From Jacaranda mimosifolia (Eukaryota > Streptophyta > Magnoliopsida > Lamiales > Bignoniaceae), in NCBI GenBank assembly GCA_018894105.1, contig CM032131.1, forward strand, positions 6,970,501 through 7,034,500: a DNA stretch of 64,000 bases. Direction: 5' to 3'. Shown here piece by piece: positions 23,839-35,484 of the stretch. The translations under genes were made by a program, and so were the position numbers. The notes under the pieces were generated by a model. That model was given only the letters and a program-made list of their open reading frames with translations, ran no database searches and was not told the origin of the DNA. Positions within the stretch are counted from its first letter, which is position 1; the number at the start of each line of letters is the position of its first letter.

Positions 23839-26146
23839 TTATTTCGCCATCCTGGGTTGACTAGGACCCGCTATTTGGGAAGGTCCCGACTCTGTTAATG
23901 ATACTTGGCCTCCCAACGGAAAGAAATTCGACACGTTCACTTCATTATTTTTAACCTCCAGTGCAAACTCCCCCGTGAAACCAAACTCTTCGCCCATTGC
24001 TATAATGTGCGAGAGAAGAGGAGGAATAGTGGCATTGCCTTCGATGGGAGATTTTGCATCAAAGAACTGAAGCTTCTCGTCTTTGCTCACATTGAGCTTT
24101 ACCTTAACTTTAGGGCGAAATTCATATCCAAGAAACTCCAACTGCTTCATTGCCCGATCGGACGCCTCTTGCGCGTCGTCCATACTAAAAGTGATGCACG
24201 CCTTTGTAAAAGTCAGTGTCAGCATGAATTGTTGGACTGCCTCTTTACGAATCCCAGGCAACACCTTAAAAAATTCTGAGCGAGCGTAGTTCATCGCATT
24301 GTTATATCCATACACTCGACTTGCGTCAACGGCTTCCTGGATGCTCAAAACAGTCTTCTTCAACTGCTCATCGACCTGACTCTTCCCTACCATATCGACC
24401 AGCAATTGGGCGTCTTTCTCCTCGAGCTCCTTTGACAGTTCAGCCATTCTCGACTCCAATGATTGAACTTTAGTCTTCAGCAAATCATTTTGCTCATTTT
24501 CTAGCTGAGCGCGTTTTTTCTCCAATCCCAACCAATGTGTCTCGCACAATTTGAATCAACGATGGAGGTTATACCACCATTATTCGACCTGAGAAAGAAG
24601 ATAGCTCGTCACTCCATTAATGTATAGTTCTATCCAAAATACAGTAAAGAATAATGGACTCAACTCTTACCATGTTGGCATGGTACGCGAATGCTTTTAG
24701 TGCAGCCAGCTGCTCATGATTATGCATCTCGACCTGGTCTTTCTCAAATAGACCAGCTATCAGCACGGTCAAGGGCATCATCGATGTTGCGCCCGTACCC
24801 ACTATGGTCGCTTTATTTGACACACCAACCTTCTCCCCGAACTGGGGTTCTGGAAACTTAGGCAGGTTGCACAGTTAGTTGGGAGGAAGAAGGGCGTACG
24901 CTTTTTCCATCAATTTCTTCCTTTTCTTGACTGTGGCCTTTTTCGAGGTGGCTTCAGCTGCAACCTCAAAATTTTTTCTTTTTGGCTGAGGGGAGCTACT
25001 AGCGGCCCCTCCACTCTGTGTAGTCAGGGCCGGGGGCTCGTAGATTGCCTGAACAACCTCAGCACTCTGCGCTGCTTCCCTGTGCCGTTGCGCCTCCTGT
25101 TGCTTCTTTATCGCAATTTGGAGAGCCCGATTCTTGATTGATCAGCCTAAGAGACAGAAAAATTCCTTATTAGATGAGCAGTTAAAGAAAAGACAGATAA
25201 CAATATTTAAAGAGTCAGTCTCTACCAAATTGAGCACTTACGTGCAACCTCAAAGAGGCAGTCGATAGCCCCGATAACACCAAGTTCCTCTTTCGTAAGA
25301 ACACTGAGACATCCATCTCCCCATATTCGAGTAGATCTCGAACAAAAATATTGCTTCACAACAAATTCTCTGTGATGTCCAACTAGACCCTACCCCTCAT
25401 CCATCATCTTGGAATTTGGAATTCGACCCCAGTGGGGGGATGGACATAGAAATACCGCTCTTTCCATTTTTGGCCATGGGACGATGAAAAACTTCTAAAG
25501 ATTTTCTTATGGGATTGTGCAGTTAGATAATAAAACTCCGACTCCCCAGTCAACCCCGACTTTCGAGACATCGATAAATGAAAGAGGTGGCTAAAATTGG
25601 CCCACGAGGGCAATTCCTCGACAATACCCATCAGTACGATAAAACTATACATTAGTGCAAAACAGTTGGGAAGGAGCTGAGTTATGCAAACTCGTAAATC
25701 CCTTAAAAGGTTGACTATAGGGTCGGCTATGGGAAACCTCAAGCCACATTTCATAGCATCCTCAAAAATGGTAATGCAACCAACAAGAGGGGTATGCATT
25801 CTATCTATGGCTCTAGCTTTCATCAGTTCAAACCCATTTGGAATATGGAATTTCCCTCGTATTGACGCCAGATCGTTTAAGGATACTGTTGACAAAATAT
25901 TGCTATAATGCATCATCGTAAATAATCAGCCCCTCGACATAGGCACCTCTTCTACAACTACTTCTTCCTCATCCCCACCTTAGCCCAAATGCTCAGTTAT
26001 GTCCTCGGCGGTAGGATTCAAAGGCCCCGCGCCCTCATCTCTCCCACTAAGGTTTCCCTCAACTACCCACCCAAATTTTTGCTCAACTCGACCTCACTAT
26101 TCGAGGCAGAATAGGTAGCTTCAAAGTCAGAGCTAGAACTAGACAT
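23839..26146 (-). pseudogene. Antisense ORF (aORF) of the Tat-type gypsy element, broken
   Basis: A distinct protein is encoded opposite to gag-pol. Starting at ATG 26146-26144, it has an acidic Ser/Glu-rich N-terminus. A conserved globular block follows at 25916-25404 (FELMKARAIDR, CGLRFPIADPIVNLLRDL, LPNCFALMYSFIVLMGIVEEL). Next come a basic stretch KKATVKKRKK (about 24930-24890), a second block at 24823-24617 (MMPLTVLIAGLFEKDQ) and a C-terminal coiled coil plus tail at 24549-23839 (LESRMAELSKELEEKDAQL). Stops and frameshifts separate the pieces. Antisense genes at this position are known in some Tat-group elements such as Grande, with no settled function. The coiled-coil end is the best preserved at 236 codons. 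Confidence 0.6.
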
Positions 26147-26545
26147 TATAAAAGATTAGTGATTTACAAAACTAAAAGCAAAAAAGACACTTACGAAAAT
26201 TTTGCTTGTAAGGAGGAGAAAGCGTCAACAACTCGACCTGAAATTCTTCTGGTCGACCTCAAGTGCATTGTGGTAAAAGTAAAAATAAATGGTAAAAGCT
26301 TCCTATTTATAGCCACTCGGGAATGGTAACTGGCTAAACTGACTGGCAACCGCTTAATAAATGTATAATTGTCGATTTTCATGCATAGATCTTCGTGTAA
26401 CTACCTAATAAAAGCTCCCGCCAGTGCCTTTCTCATCGAGATTTAAAATCACTCCTCCGGCCAATACTTTTCTCGTCGAAATTTATAAAAACCTACTCCA
26501 AACTCCGACCTCCTTTAGGTCAGACTTTGGAGTGGGGAGGACTCA

Positions 26546-27310
26546 TTATATAGGATCAACCTATTAAGGCTTTGAAAACCCAATAAACTTATCGAGCCAA
26601 TTATAAACTGGCTTAGTCTCAACCTTCAAGTCAGAATATGTCCCCTATCATTGGGCCTTATTCAGAGTTAGGCCCAAACTCAATCAAAAAGGCCGAAATG
26701 AGCGTTCGACCAGCAAGGTCGAATAGACCGACCTGATTAGCAAATCCAGGTGTTTAGCGGCTAATGATAATAACCTGCACCACCCTATCCGCCACATTAA
26801 ATGCACTTCAACCACCCGTCCATCCACATTTAATGCCATGACGGCGTGTCACTTCCTTCATTAATGCTGTCGCATATGCATTAATGGCAGCACGATCTCT
26901 CCCTTTGTGGAGCTTAATGGCCGGTACAGTAAACATTTGCAAAGTATGGGCTCTGGTCGAAATGATCGAGACTACCCCTATCAGCGGGAATTCTGTTGGA
27001 AGCTTGTTAAGGCGATTCTCATCTTTTCACCAATGGGCATACACTATAAATACTCTCTTCTCCCAACCAAAAGGTAAGATATTCATTCTCTATCAAGCTG
27101 TTACTCTGCTTATTTTACTCCTTAATCCTGTCCAGAAACTGATTTAACCATCGGAGGTTCTTAGCTGAAGACCCTCTCAGCTAGCCTGACGTTTGCTACT
27201 TGGTTGCAGGTTCTACCCCACACCACCTTCAGGTTGAGATACCCCATATAATAGATTTAGAACCTCTCTCAAGTCGAAAAATACAGTGTTTGTCAGCTTC
27301 AGCATCAACA
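26546..27310 (+). repeat. 3' LTR of the gypsy element
   Basis: The LTR is 765 bp, begins TTATATAGGATCAACC and ends CATCAACA, with a TATAAATA box at 27045-27052. It is preceded by a purine-rich tract and followed by the AAAAC target duplication. Confidence 0.9.
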
Positions 27311-27315
27311 AAAAC

Positions 27316-28713
27316 ATACCTCAATTAATGTCTTATGCTGATACACATGAAGCATTGAGTTTTCTTGTAAAACAGAACATCTGAAGATAACTAAATCATA
27401 TAGTGGGTTATTTCCCATTTTCCCTCAACTTTCTTGTTATGGTCAAATTCCATCTTGTGGTATTTTATGGACCTCATTATGGGCTTCTTAGACTAATCCA
27501 TTTAGCAAACTAATGTCTTGGACTCATAACCCTTTCCAAGCTAACATCCAAGTTTGACCCATCACCGGTTAATTAGTCGAGTCACATCACCCTTACACTT
27601 ATATATGATCTAATGTTTGAACTCAAATAATACCATATACGAATACATAGATATTGATTCGAGTGAGGAGTAATCCCTCTCTAGGCTGGTATGCTAGTCT
27701 AAGTCAGGTTTTCAGGTTTGCATTACTTGGAATGACCTGAAACTACAATAGTGTTGTTAGGGTCGTTAGGGATCTCAACAAAAACCATTTGATGCTCAAA
27801 TCAGATAACAAAGTCGAATTGGAATAGGAAAAACAATAAAATATAGATAAGCTGGGAATATAGAGAGAATTTTAGAAGAGAATATGTGAATTTAATAGTG
27901 ATAATTCTGGGGTTTAAGATTATTTATAGTTGCTGGCCCTTGGCCACAACTTCTTCGGTGAGGTGGCAACATCCTGTTCCTACATGTAGATCTCAATCCA
28001 ATGGTTGGGAATAATCCGAATCAAGTTCGAAGTCGGATCGGGTTTGACCCAATTTTAAAATGTGTGGATCTTACCAATTTTAGGGTTCTTTTGATCATTT
28101 TAGCTTTCACATGCCAATATTAGACTATTTTATCCTCTCCATATAGGTATATATATACACTAGTGGGGAAGGGCATCGCACAAAGCACAGTGTCATGCAC
28201 ATTTTATTAATTAATCGTATCTAAATGTACTATAAATTATTTTATAATTTTTATTTTATAAAACTATAATATAAAAAAATTATTTTTAATCAAAATTTGA
28301 ATTCCTAAATAGAAAAAAAAATGAAATTATTTATTCACAAAAGTTACATTTGCAAAAAAATAATTTGATATAAAATAGTTATAAAAAAAGTTTGGTGAAA
28401 AAAAGTAAATGAGTACATTAAACAAATTAAACAATTTCAACATCACCAGCTTCTTCAAACCATAGCTTATGAATAAAAGAATATTGTAATGCAACATCAA
28501 GCAACTCAAAATATTCTCTACAAATATATGGAATGTTGCAAAATAGTTCAAAGTGCACACTAAGTAGCACATGCCTTTTTAATACCAAATAATTTTAGAA
28601 GTCTTCATCATAAGTTCCATCTTCTTAAATAAAATAGCATAATCAAAGCAGTACAATAGAATGGTACAAAATTATAAATCTATATCCTGAGACATATCCC
28701 AAGTTATAGCAAT
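27316..28713. other. Intergenic DNA without recognised features
   Basis: No supportable gene or element is seen. A minus-strand frame at 28327-28572 is Phe/Leu/Asn-rich and reflects AT-rich composition rather than a protein. Confidence 0.5.
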
Positions 28714-28728
28714 AGAAAGTTATGCTTC
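28714..28728 (+). repeat. Left target-site duplication of the RNASEH2A retrocopy
   Basis: AGAAAGTTATGCTTC, identical to 29473-29487. Confidence 0.9.
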
Positions 28729-29472
28729 TATTTGGATACAGATGGATGGGCTGTCGATGTTATAGACCCTAGAGAGCTATCAGCCAAAATGTTGAAGAAA
28801 AGCAAGATAAATCTTAATGAAATATCACATGATTCTGCCATTGGCCCCATCAACAACGTGTTGAGCATAGTTGTTCTTCTAATTGAGGTTTATTTAGATA
28901 CTATTGGAGATGCTGAAAAATATAGAGTAAAACTTTCCAAAAGATTTCCTAATATCAGATTTGTGGTCGCAAAGAAAGCTGACAGCCTTTATCCTGTTGT
29001 AAGTGGTGCAAGTATTGTTGCAAAGGTCACATGAGATAGAGCTTTGCGAGATTGGATGCTGGATGAAACTGCAGAAAGCCTGCATAGAAATTTTTGTTCT
29101 GGGTACCCTGGAGACCCACAGACAAAAGCCTGGCTGGAAGATCACAAGCACTCGGTATTCGGATCCCAACATTGGTTCGCTTCAATTGGGGAACATGCAC
29201 ATCATATTCCAAAGATTTTGTCGAAGTATTGTGGGAATCAAATGCTGCTATGAGGATGGCAATGGAAGGGCTAGCAAACGGCAAATGAAACTAACAAGTG
29301 TTGGTTTCACAACACTAAAGATAAAAACTGAAGACATTGAATCAAGTGGTAAAGGTTAATTGTCTCTATACTAAGAACTTTCTCAATTTGTGTTAAACCA
29401 CATTTCTCCTACAGTAGCTACATCACTATTTTCCCAAAATTCGAACCACGTGATTCTCCTGAAAAAAAAAAG
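28729..29472 (+). pseudogene. RNASEH2A: Processed retrocopy of RNase H2 subunit A (RNASEH2A), 5'-truncated
   Basis: An intronless stretch encodes the C-terminal half or more of the type 2 ribonuclease H catalytic subunit, which removes ribonucleotides from DNA and RNA-DNA hybrids in the nucleus. GWAVDVIDPRELSAKML, the family-typical [32 protein letters not shown]-like block (here with TGA replacing the Arg codon at 29032-29034) and RNF-SGYPGDPQTKAWLEDH are clear. One base is lost near 29165 (VFGFPTLV region) and another frame change occurs near 29270, before the tail KLTSVGFTTLK. The copy is bounded by a perfect 15-bp direct repeat AGAAAGTTATGCTTC (28714-28728 and 29473-29487), with an A-rich tract at 29462-29471 just before the right repeat. 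This is the mark of LINE-type retroposition. The source gene is not in the window. Confidence 0.9.
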
Positions 29473-29487
29473 AGAAAGTTATGCTTC
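29473..29487 (+). repeat. Right target-site duplication of the RNASEH2A retrocopy
   Basis: AGAAAGTTATGCTTC, directly after the A-rich tract and identical to 28714-28728. Confidence 0.9.
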
Positions 29488-29917
29488 ATTTTCGTCCCAC
29501 TCGGATCAAATATATGAATAGTGTATGTTCAAAAGTCAGTTTCAGCCTAAAGAACTCTCTTTACTATTTTCTTATGAACTTCATTGGAAATGTAATCAAA
29601 CTTTGATTGCCAGATATTGTCATCAAGTAGAGTCTGTACAGAAATAGTTTCTTTTTTTTTTTAGAACCATAATTGATTTCCAAGTTGCTTGACGGTTCAT
29701 CTAGATGTTCCTTCTTGAGTAAAAGTTGATTATTACTTTAAGTTGTTTTGAGAAATATATATATATATATATATTTAGTTATAATAGTTAATGCATCAAT
29801 ATGTTCCTTGTTCCAGTTGTTGATGGTATAGTTGCACATGTAATTGGCATTGTATGAAAGTCAATTGCCTTTCTTTGCCTGCTGGCTCCAAATACCTCTT
29901 TATTTAGTTTAGACATG

Positions 29918-29957
<40 letters not shown>

Positions 29958-31384
29958 TTCCTTTTTGGTGTTAATAAAATTAAAAAATAAAGGTTTATTT
30001 ATTTTACATAAATAGAAATATGATATATATGTACTGGAGTTGTGCATCTTCAATTGCCTAATTAAGAATCCTCCTATAACCAACAGCTATCCAAGGGTAC
30101 TTCATCTCTTTTCCATAATTCTGATAAAAAATTCTAGCATCTACTATGTTCTTTTTTGTATGTTGTATAAGGATTTGGAAGCCATGTTTTAATTTGTGTG
30201 CCTTGACAATATCATTCCATCTATTTAGTATTCTCCCTGCTGCCAATAATGCTAGCCAAGCTCTATTACCACATTGTATGCATATTTCAGTATCCACATA
30301 ATATGCTAGAGATGTTGTTAAAGCAAGTGGTAGATCCTATATAAAGACAATCAAGTGACATAGCAATAAATAACATTATTTTTGAGATATTTATAAAAAT
30401 TATAGCAAGAAAATAACATCGATTACCACATGATAGTTGTGATGGTGGTTCAACAAATATAAGCTTATCCTTAAAAATATAATAAACAAGAAGGATAAAT
30501 TTTTCATTATAAAATAAATAAAATTTTTAAAAAAGTGAAGTGTATAAAATAGAGGAAAATAAGTATTTTATTTACTTGGATATTCTCTTGTATCCTCGGT
30601 TGTTTCTAAGAAAAAACATTCCAAACAATTGAATTTAAATATGTGAAGAAATAATGTGCATTCTATAAGAAAATTGGAACGAAAAAGAATAAAATTAGGC
30701 AAGACAAACACATCTTTACTAACCATAACTGTGTTGATTGATATCTATTGGCTTCTCTTCAATCTCTTTTAAATGTTAGGTTAAAAAATAAAGATAAAAT
30801 AAGTATGGAATATTTTGTCAAAAGATTGATAAAAGAGTAAATAGTAAGAATTATTATGTAAAGTTAATATCAAGTAACTGACCTCTATGTAATCCATGTA
30901 AAAATATTCTATCCAATCAATTCTGAACTTGTTTCATTTCTCTCCATGTTTGAAATTTGCTAAAGTTGTATAACTTTTTGAAGGTCACCCCAAAATATGG
31001 CTCTGTGATGAGTTGTGATGATATGGTATCTTTATTGGTCCAACAAATACTAGAATTATATGTCAATCCACAGTTTTTAAATAATAGTTTGTTTCCATGA
31101 TTTTGCTTAAGTAATTCTTTTTTTGCTCTTTAACTTTATCACAAAAGACTATATCAAATAGTGTGCTGAAATTTATCTACAAACTTAATTTACATTAATT
31201 TAGCTAACTTTGCTATACATTTAAAAGTACAATATATACTTTGATGTAGAGACAGCATGTAAAAAGAAAGAAGTTACTAAACTATTTCATCAAACAACTA
31301 GAACTGCAACATGAATGATTGTTTCAAATATATTATTATTCAAATTATTAAAGAAAAAAGAACAACATAAAACAATCATTTGCT
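29488..31384. other. AT-rich intergenic DNA with one unexplained open frame
   Basis: AT runs lie at about 29757-29774 and 29928-29950. A minus-strand frame at 30336-30058 is open for about 90 codons with protein-like composition (see separate entry). Nothing else is recognised up to the truncated end of the copia relic. Confidence 0.5.
30058..30336 (-). CDS. Possible exon or gene fragment of unknown family
   Basis: After a potential acceptor TATATAG, the minus strand is open as DLPLALTTSLAYYVDTEICI... through GNRAWLALLAAGRILNRWN and a C-terminal KEMKYPWIAVGYRRILN before TAG. The mix of Trp, Cys, Gly and charged residues differs from the low-complexity frames around it, so a real exon or gene fragment is plausible. 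I do not recognise the family, see no partner exons nearby and cannot exclude chance. Confidence 0.25.
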   Translation of the reverse strand, partial: DLPLALTTSLAYYVDTEICIQCGNRAWLALLAAGRILNRWNDIVKAHKLKHGFQILIQHTKKNIVDARIFYQNYGKEMKYPWIAVGYRRILN

Positions 31385-32256
31385 ATTTCCTTTGATAGGT
31401 GAGTACGTGTCAAAGTAATCGAGACATTCCTTTTGTTTATATCATTTGACAATCAATCTCGCCTTATATTTACCAATTGAGCCATTAGTTTTCATCTTCC
31501 TCTTAAAAATCCATTTGCACCCTAGAGGTTTATTTTCAGGAGGAAGATCCACTAATTCCCAAGTATGATTTTGCATGATGGACTAAATTTCACTATTTAT
31601 GGCTTCTTTCCATAAAAGAGCTTCTAGTGTACTCATCGCCTTAGCGAACATGTGTAGCTCACTTGCTAGCATATAAGTTAAGAAGTCTGGTTCGAACGAC
31701 TTAGACATCCTAGCTCTCTTGCTATGCCCAGGTTCTTCCTCTCTTTTTTCTGGACTTTGGACTTCTTGTGGTCTTTCTAAAGAGACATGTTCTTCTTCTT
31801 TTTTCCAAGGAAATGTTTCTTCAAAGAAACTCATATTCCTTGATTCAATTATTGTGTTGACATGAATGTCATTCACGTTCGATTTACAAATAAGAAACAT
31901 ATACGCTACACTATGTTGGATGTATCCAATAAAAATTCCATCAACTGTTCTAGGTCTTATTTTGACCATCTCCGGAGGTGGAATTGCCACTTTTGCTAGA
32001 CACCACCACGCTCAAAGATATTGATAGGAGACCTTTCCAAGCTTTGTAGGGTGTTATTTGAACTTTTTGTAGGGTAACTTATTTAATAAATGATTAGCAG
32101 TCAGTATTGCCTCTCCCCATATATTCTGTGGTGCACTAGCATTTATGAGCATATCATTCATTATTTCTATCAAGGTTCTATTGTCAAGTTCTGCAATGCC
32201 ATTTGATTCTGGTGCATATGGGGCTGTTACTTTATGTATTATTTGATGTTCAACAT
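31385..32256 (-). pseudogene. Ty1/copia pol fragment: integrase C-part to start of RT (lower half of a split element)
   Basis: On the minus strand from 32256 downward this encodes the second half of a copia integrase (HKVTAPYAPESNGIAE, with E kept; NIWGEAILTANHLLNKLP). The linker follows, with the typical VDGIFIGY and NVNDIHVNTIIESRNM motifs and an acidic tail, and then the RT start (WELVDLPP, CKWIFKRKMK, FDTYSPI), where homology stops at about 31390. The rest of RT, RNase H and the 3' LTR are absent, so this end is truncated. The upstream half of the same element is at 45212-47163. The two are separated by the hAT-like insertion. Stops and frameshifts are frequent. Confidence 0.8.
32249..32256. 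repeat. Left 8-bp target duplication of the hAT-like element
   Basis: TTCAACAT matches TTCAGCGT (45212-45219) at six of eight positions, at the exact point where copia coding is interrupted. Confidence 0.5.
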
Positions 32257-32452
32257 TAGGGGTGTGCATTCAGTTAAATCCGATCGAACCAAACTTAAAG
32301 TTCAGTTAATAAAAAATTTTGATTTTCCAAAGTGGCAAATCGAAAACCAAACCGAGTCAGGTTTGGTTTGATTTAGTTTTTAACCAAATTTGATCGGTTC
32401 AGTTTGATTTTAATCGAAATTGAATCATTCAAAATTAGTTCGGTTTCGGTTC

Positions 32453-35400
32453 TATAGCGTCCCGATCGGGAGGTACCTGCTCCCGTGCGATGTGCTACTC
32501 ATTGTATACCACAAGCTTTTTGGATAATTGAAAATACATTTCTCAAAATCCGAAGTATTTAATTCCCACAAGTAACATTCAACGGAAGTTCAACTTAGAA
32601 ACAAAGTATCATGAATCACACTTAGCACTTTCAACCCCTTCAATAATTTTGGTTAGTAATTCAACAAATACCATCAACATGTTTATACATTCATTGGGTT
32701 CATTACCTCATGGTCACGTGGGTTAGTCTATCTTCGTTACTTGATATTATCTGGGGTAAAGAATGGAAGATAACAACACAACAACGTAAGTCTGAATAAC
32801 TTAGTGAGATATCTTAGCAATAACAACAAAGTGACAATTTCTCAAATATTATATAGAAAGCAAGTAGAAGTATTAAAACTTCTAGAAGTTGTGAGAGAAG
32901 GTTTTAGTCAAAGTTTAAAGTGTTCTATCTTACCACCGTCCCATACCAGTGATGAGGTTTCAAAAACTCACTACCTTTTTACAGGGATTTAAATCTCAAA
33001 TAGGACAGAAAAGGTCGACTTGACATTTGGACAATCACATAATTTTTGTCAAATTTTCAAATTTCAAAGCACATATATCGAGTGTATCAATTACTTATAC
33101 TATCTTGTTTTTGGTAGTTCTCATACCTTGCCATTCTACTTTCGAAAACACGAAAATCCTTATCCCTCCAAATCTCGAGTGATCGGCTCGGACAAGTAAT
33201 CACGCACGAGGCATGGCTAGATGCATGCCTGATCCTTCTCATAGACAATTACCTCCAACTGGCTATGAGATAGGATTATAATAAGTAAGGTATGAGTTGA
33301 GGACCAACCGCCGTCGGTCCATTCCATCCAATCGTCTTTCGATCTAATCCCAGGGCCTACCCCCCAAGGTTATCAAGTAGTTTCATGATTGTCATGTAAC
33401 ACGTCCAACAACATTTCAATTAACATTCTAATTTGCCATGACATACAAGCAATCAAGTAATTAATATCGATCTCAATTCAAGATAATAGTCATAGCAATA
33501 ATAGAGCATGTATTTTGAAATCCCTTTTTCAGTTTCCCAACACGATCGCCAATTTCAGGTAAAATGGCATAAATAAAGGTCAACAGAAACCATAATCAGC
33601 ATAAAAAAGTGGTAATGTGTGGTAAATTTCACAACACATTTTTGTTTTCAAAACTCAAGTGGTCATGGATCGAATTAATCGATAGGTTTTAGGAATTTAA
33701 CTTCTTAACATGAAAAGGATCAACTAACAAGAGTATACTAACAAGTATATATGTTATTTCCCCAGCCAATAAATCTAATACAAACTCCCTTGGCAAATGT
33801 AGAGGAATCCTTAGTTATATGGTCGCTAAGGTCCTGACTTCCTAGTCAAACCGAAAACTGTCATAAGATAACTCAAGTTATCATCCTATCAATCCTCTAA
33901 ATTTAAAACATAAATATAGTTAATGTCTTTATCAAATTCAAGGTTATTCAGACACAATTCCGATAATTTTGGTTTCATATCTAAATGCCTAAGATAATTA
34001 AAGGTGGTAATCTTTAGTTGTCTGGAGAGTCCATGTCCTTGTTTCCTAATTAATTCAAAGTTCAGAATAAGATAACCTAAATCAACGTCGTGTTGATTTT
34101 TGAATCATAACTTCTAATACACTTAATGCCCTTACTAAACTCCTTAGTTAATTTATTTGTTTAGGCATAATTTCCTCAAGTTTCATGTTACACTCAGATG
34201 TTTAACATAGTCATATATCACTATTCTTAACTTAACGAGTCAGTAAACAAGTTGTTAAAATCTTACTTAAGCTCCTAACGGCAATCTGATAATTGCTTTG
34301 AGTCAATTGAGTTCAACACTATAATAATTACAAGATTAATCCATAACTTGGGCCAAACTATAGTTTAATAATCTTAGTTCATATCATAATTAGGCCTTGA
34401 TCTGAGAATTCAATTACATTCAGCAAATTAATCGAATTAAAATTCAATTATTGAAATTTACCCAAATTGGATCGAATCGATGTCCAATCTCACGCCAGGA
34501 ACAACCCAGACGGACTCAAAATCATATTTTGAGTCATTTGTCAATTTGCCGCCGTGGTGCCACTACCAGCCTCCATGTGTCGCCGTGCTCCATCTCCGGA
34601 GATGGAAGTTGCCACCACCATAGGTGCGCCTCATTGAGCCCAACCAAATGCCCCAGTCAATTTCTAATTTCGCCATCTACTTGCCAGTGAATTGGTCGAA
34701 AAACAGCCGCGGAACCTTGGCTCGCCGCCATCCATCACCTACTTCCAATTACCCCACCGTCGCTGGTCCAAATGCTAAATTGGCACCGCCACCACCTTGC
34801 CCATGAGCTCACAATCAAAATGCACCCAAGCCTACTTGAATCTACTGTCGGGAGTCGGAGGACCGCCAAACCCACTGTACGTCATTGTCGATCTTATTTT
34901 CCAACATATTCTTCGGTTGTTTCTTAGTATTTTTAGTATAGTTTTGCTCGATGAGCTGAGAGGGAGCTAACTATGGTGTTGGTGGTTGGTTTAGTGGTCA
35001 ATTTTTGGTGATTTGCTGCTAGGGTGAGGTTTAGGTCGATTTTGGAAATTAAATAAAAATTCATCCTTCACCCTATATATACAAAAGTATTTTGCAGCTC
35101 TTCAAGTTTGACCTCCAGAATTTTCCACTGCCTTCAATCAGACCCTAAAAATTTGAACTGTCTTTCAATTCAGCCCCAGGACTTTTATTTCAGTCCTTTA
35201 AAGTTTAGTTTTTTCACATTGGCCCCTAATATTTTTAATTCCAGTCAATTAAGCCCTCCTTTATTTATTGTGAAGTCCTTCGGCTTTTAACTTCTTCTCA
35301 CTGACCCCTAAAATTTATACTTTTGAACTATCAAGTTCTTCTCTTATTTACGATTAAACCCTTCAACTGTCAATATTTATTTTTAGATTTTAATTAAATC

Positions 35401-35484
35401 TAACCCAAAATTAATCTAGCCAAACTTATCGATTTCATATTTTATTTAATTTTATTTTACGATCTCAAAATCCGGGGTATTACA
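32453..35484 (-). repeat. 3' LTR of the LARD-like element
   Basis: About 3.0 kb. The plus strand begins TATAGCGTCCCGA (canonical TG decayed to TA) and ends CCGGGGTATTACA. It aligns by eye with the upper LTR through its full length, with frequent substitutions. Short plus-strand frames at 34451-34806 lie in a locally GC-richer part and show no protein similarity. Confidence 0.85.

Larger units (their letters stand above)
16795..27310 (+). mobile_element. Tat-lineage Ty3/gypsy LTR retrotransposon, complete ends, decayed coding
   Basis: The element is 10.5 kb and flanked by a perfect 5-bp target duplication AAAAC (16790-16794 and 27311-27315). The order is 5' LTR, TGGCGCC-type primer-binding site (from 17561), gag, protease, RT, RNase H connection, a second archaeal-type RNase H, integrase, a non-coding repeat-rich stretch, an antisense ORF region, a polypurine-rich tract (GGAGTGGGGAGGAC, before 26546) and the 3' LTR. 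The TGGCGCC site, the dual RNase H and the antisense gene together point to the Tat group. Stops and frameshifts in every domain mean it cannot encode its own proteins. Confidence 0.92.

Noticed and set aside
34451..34806. Overlapping plus-strand frames in the lower LARD LTR
   Set aside because: They are opposite to the element's orientation, and the corresponding part of the upper LTR (about 41480-41830) does not preserve them.
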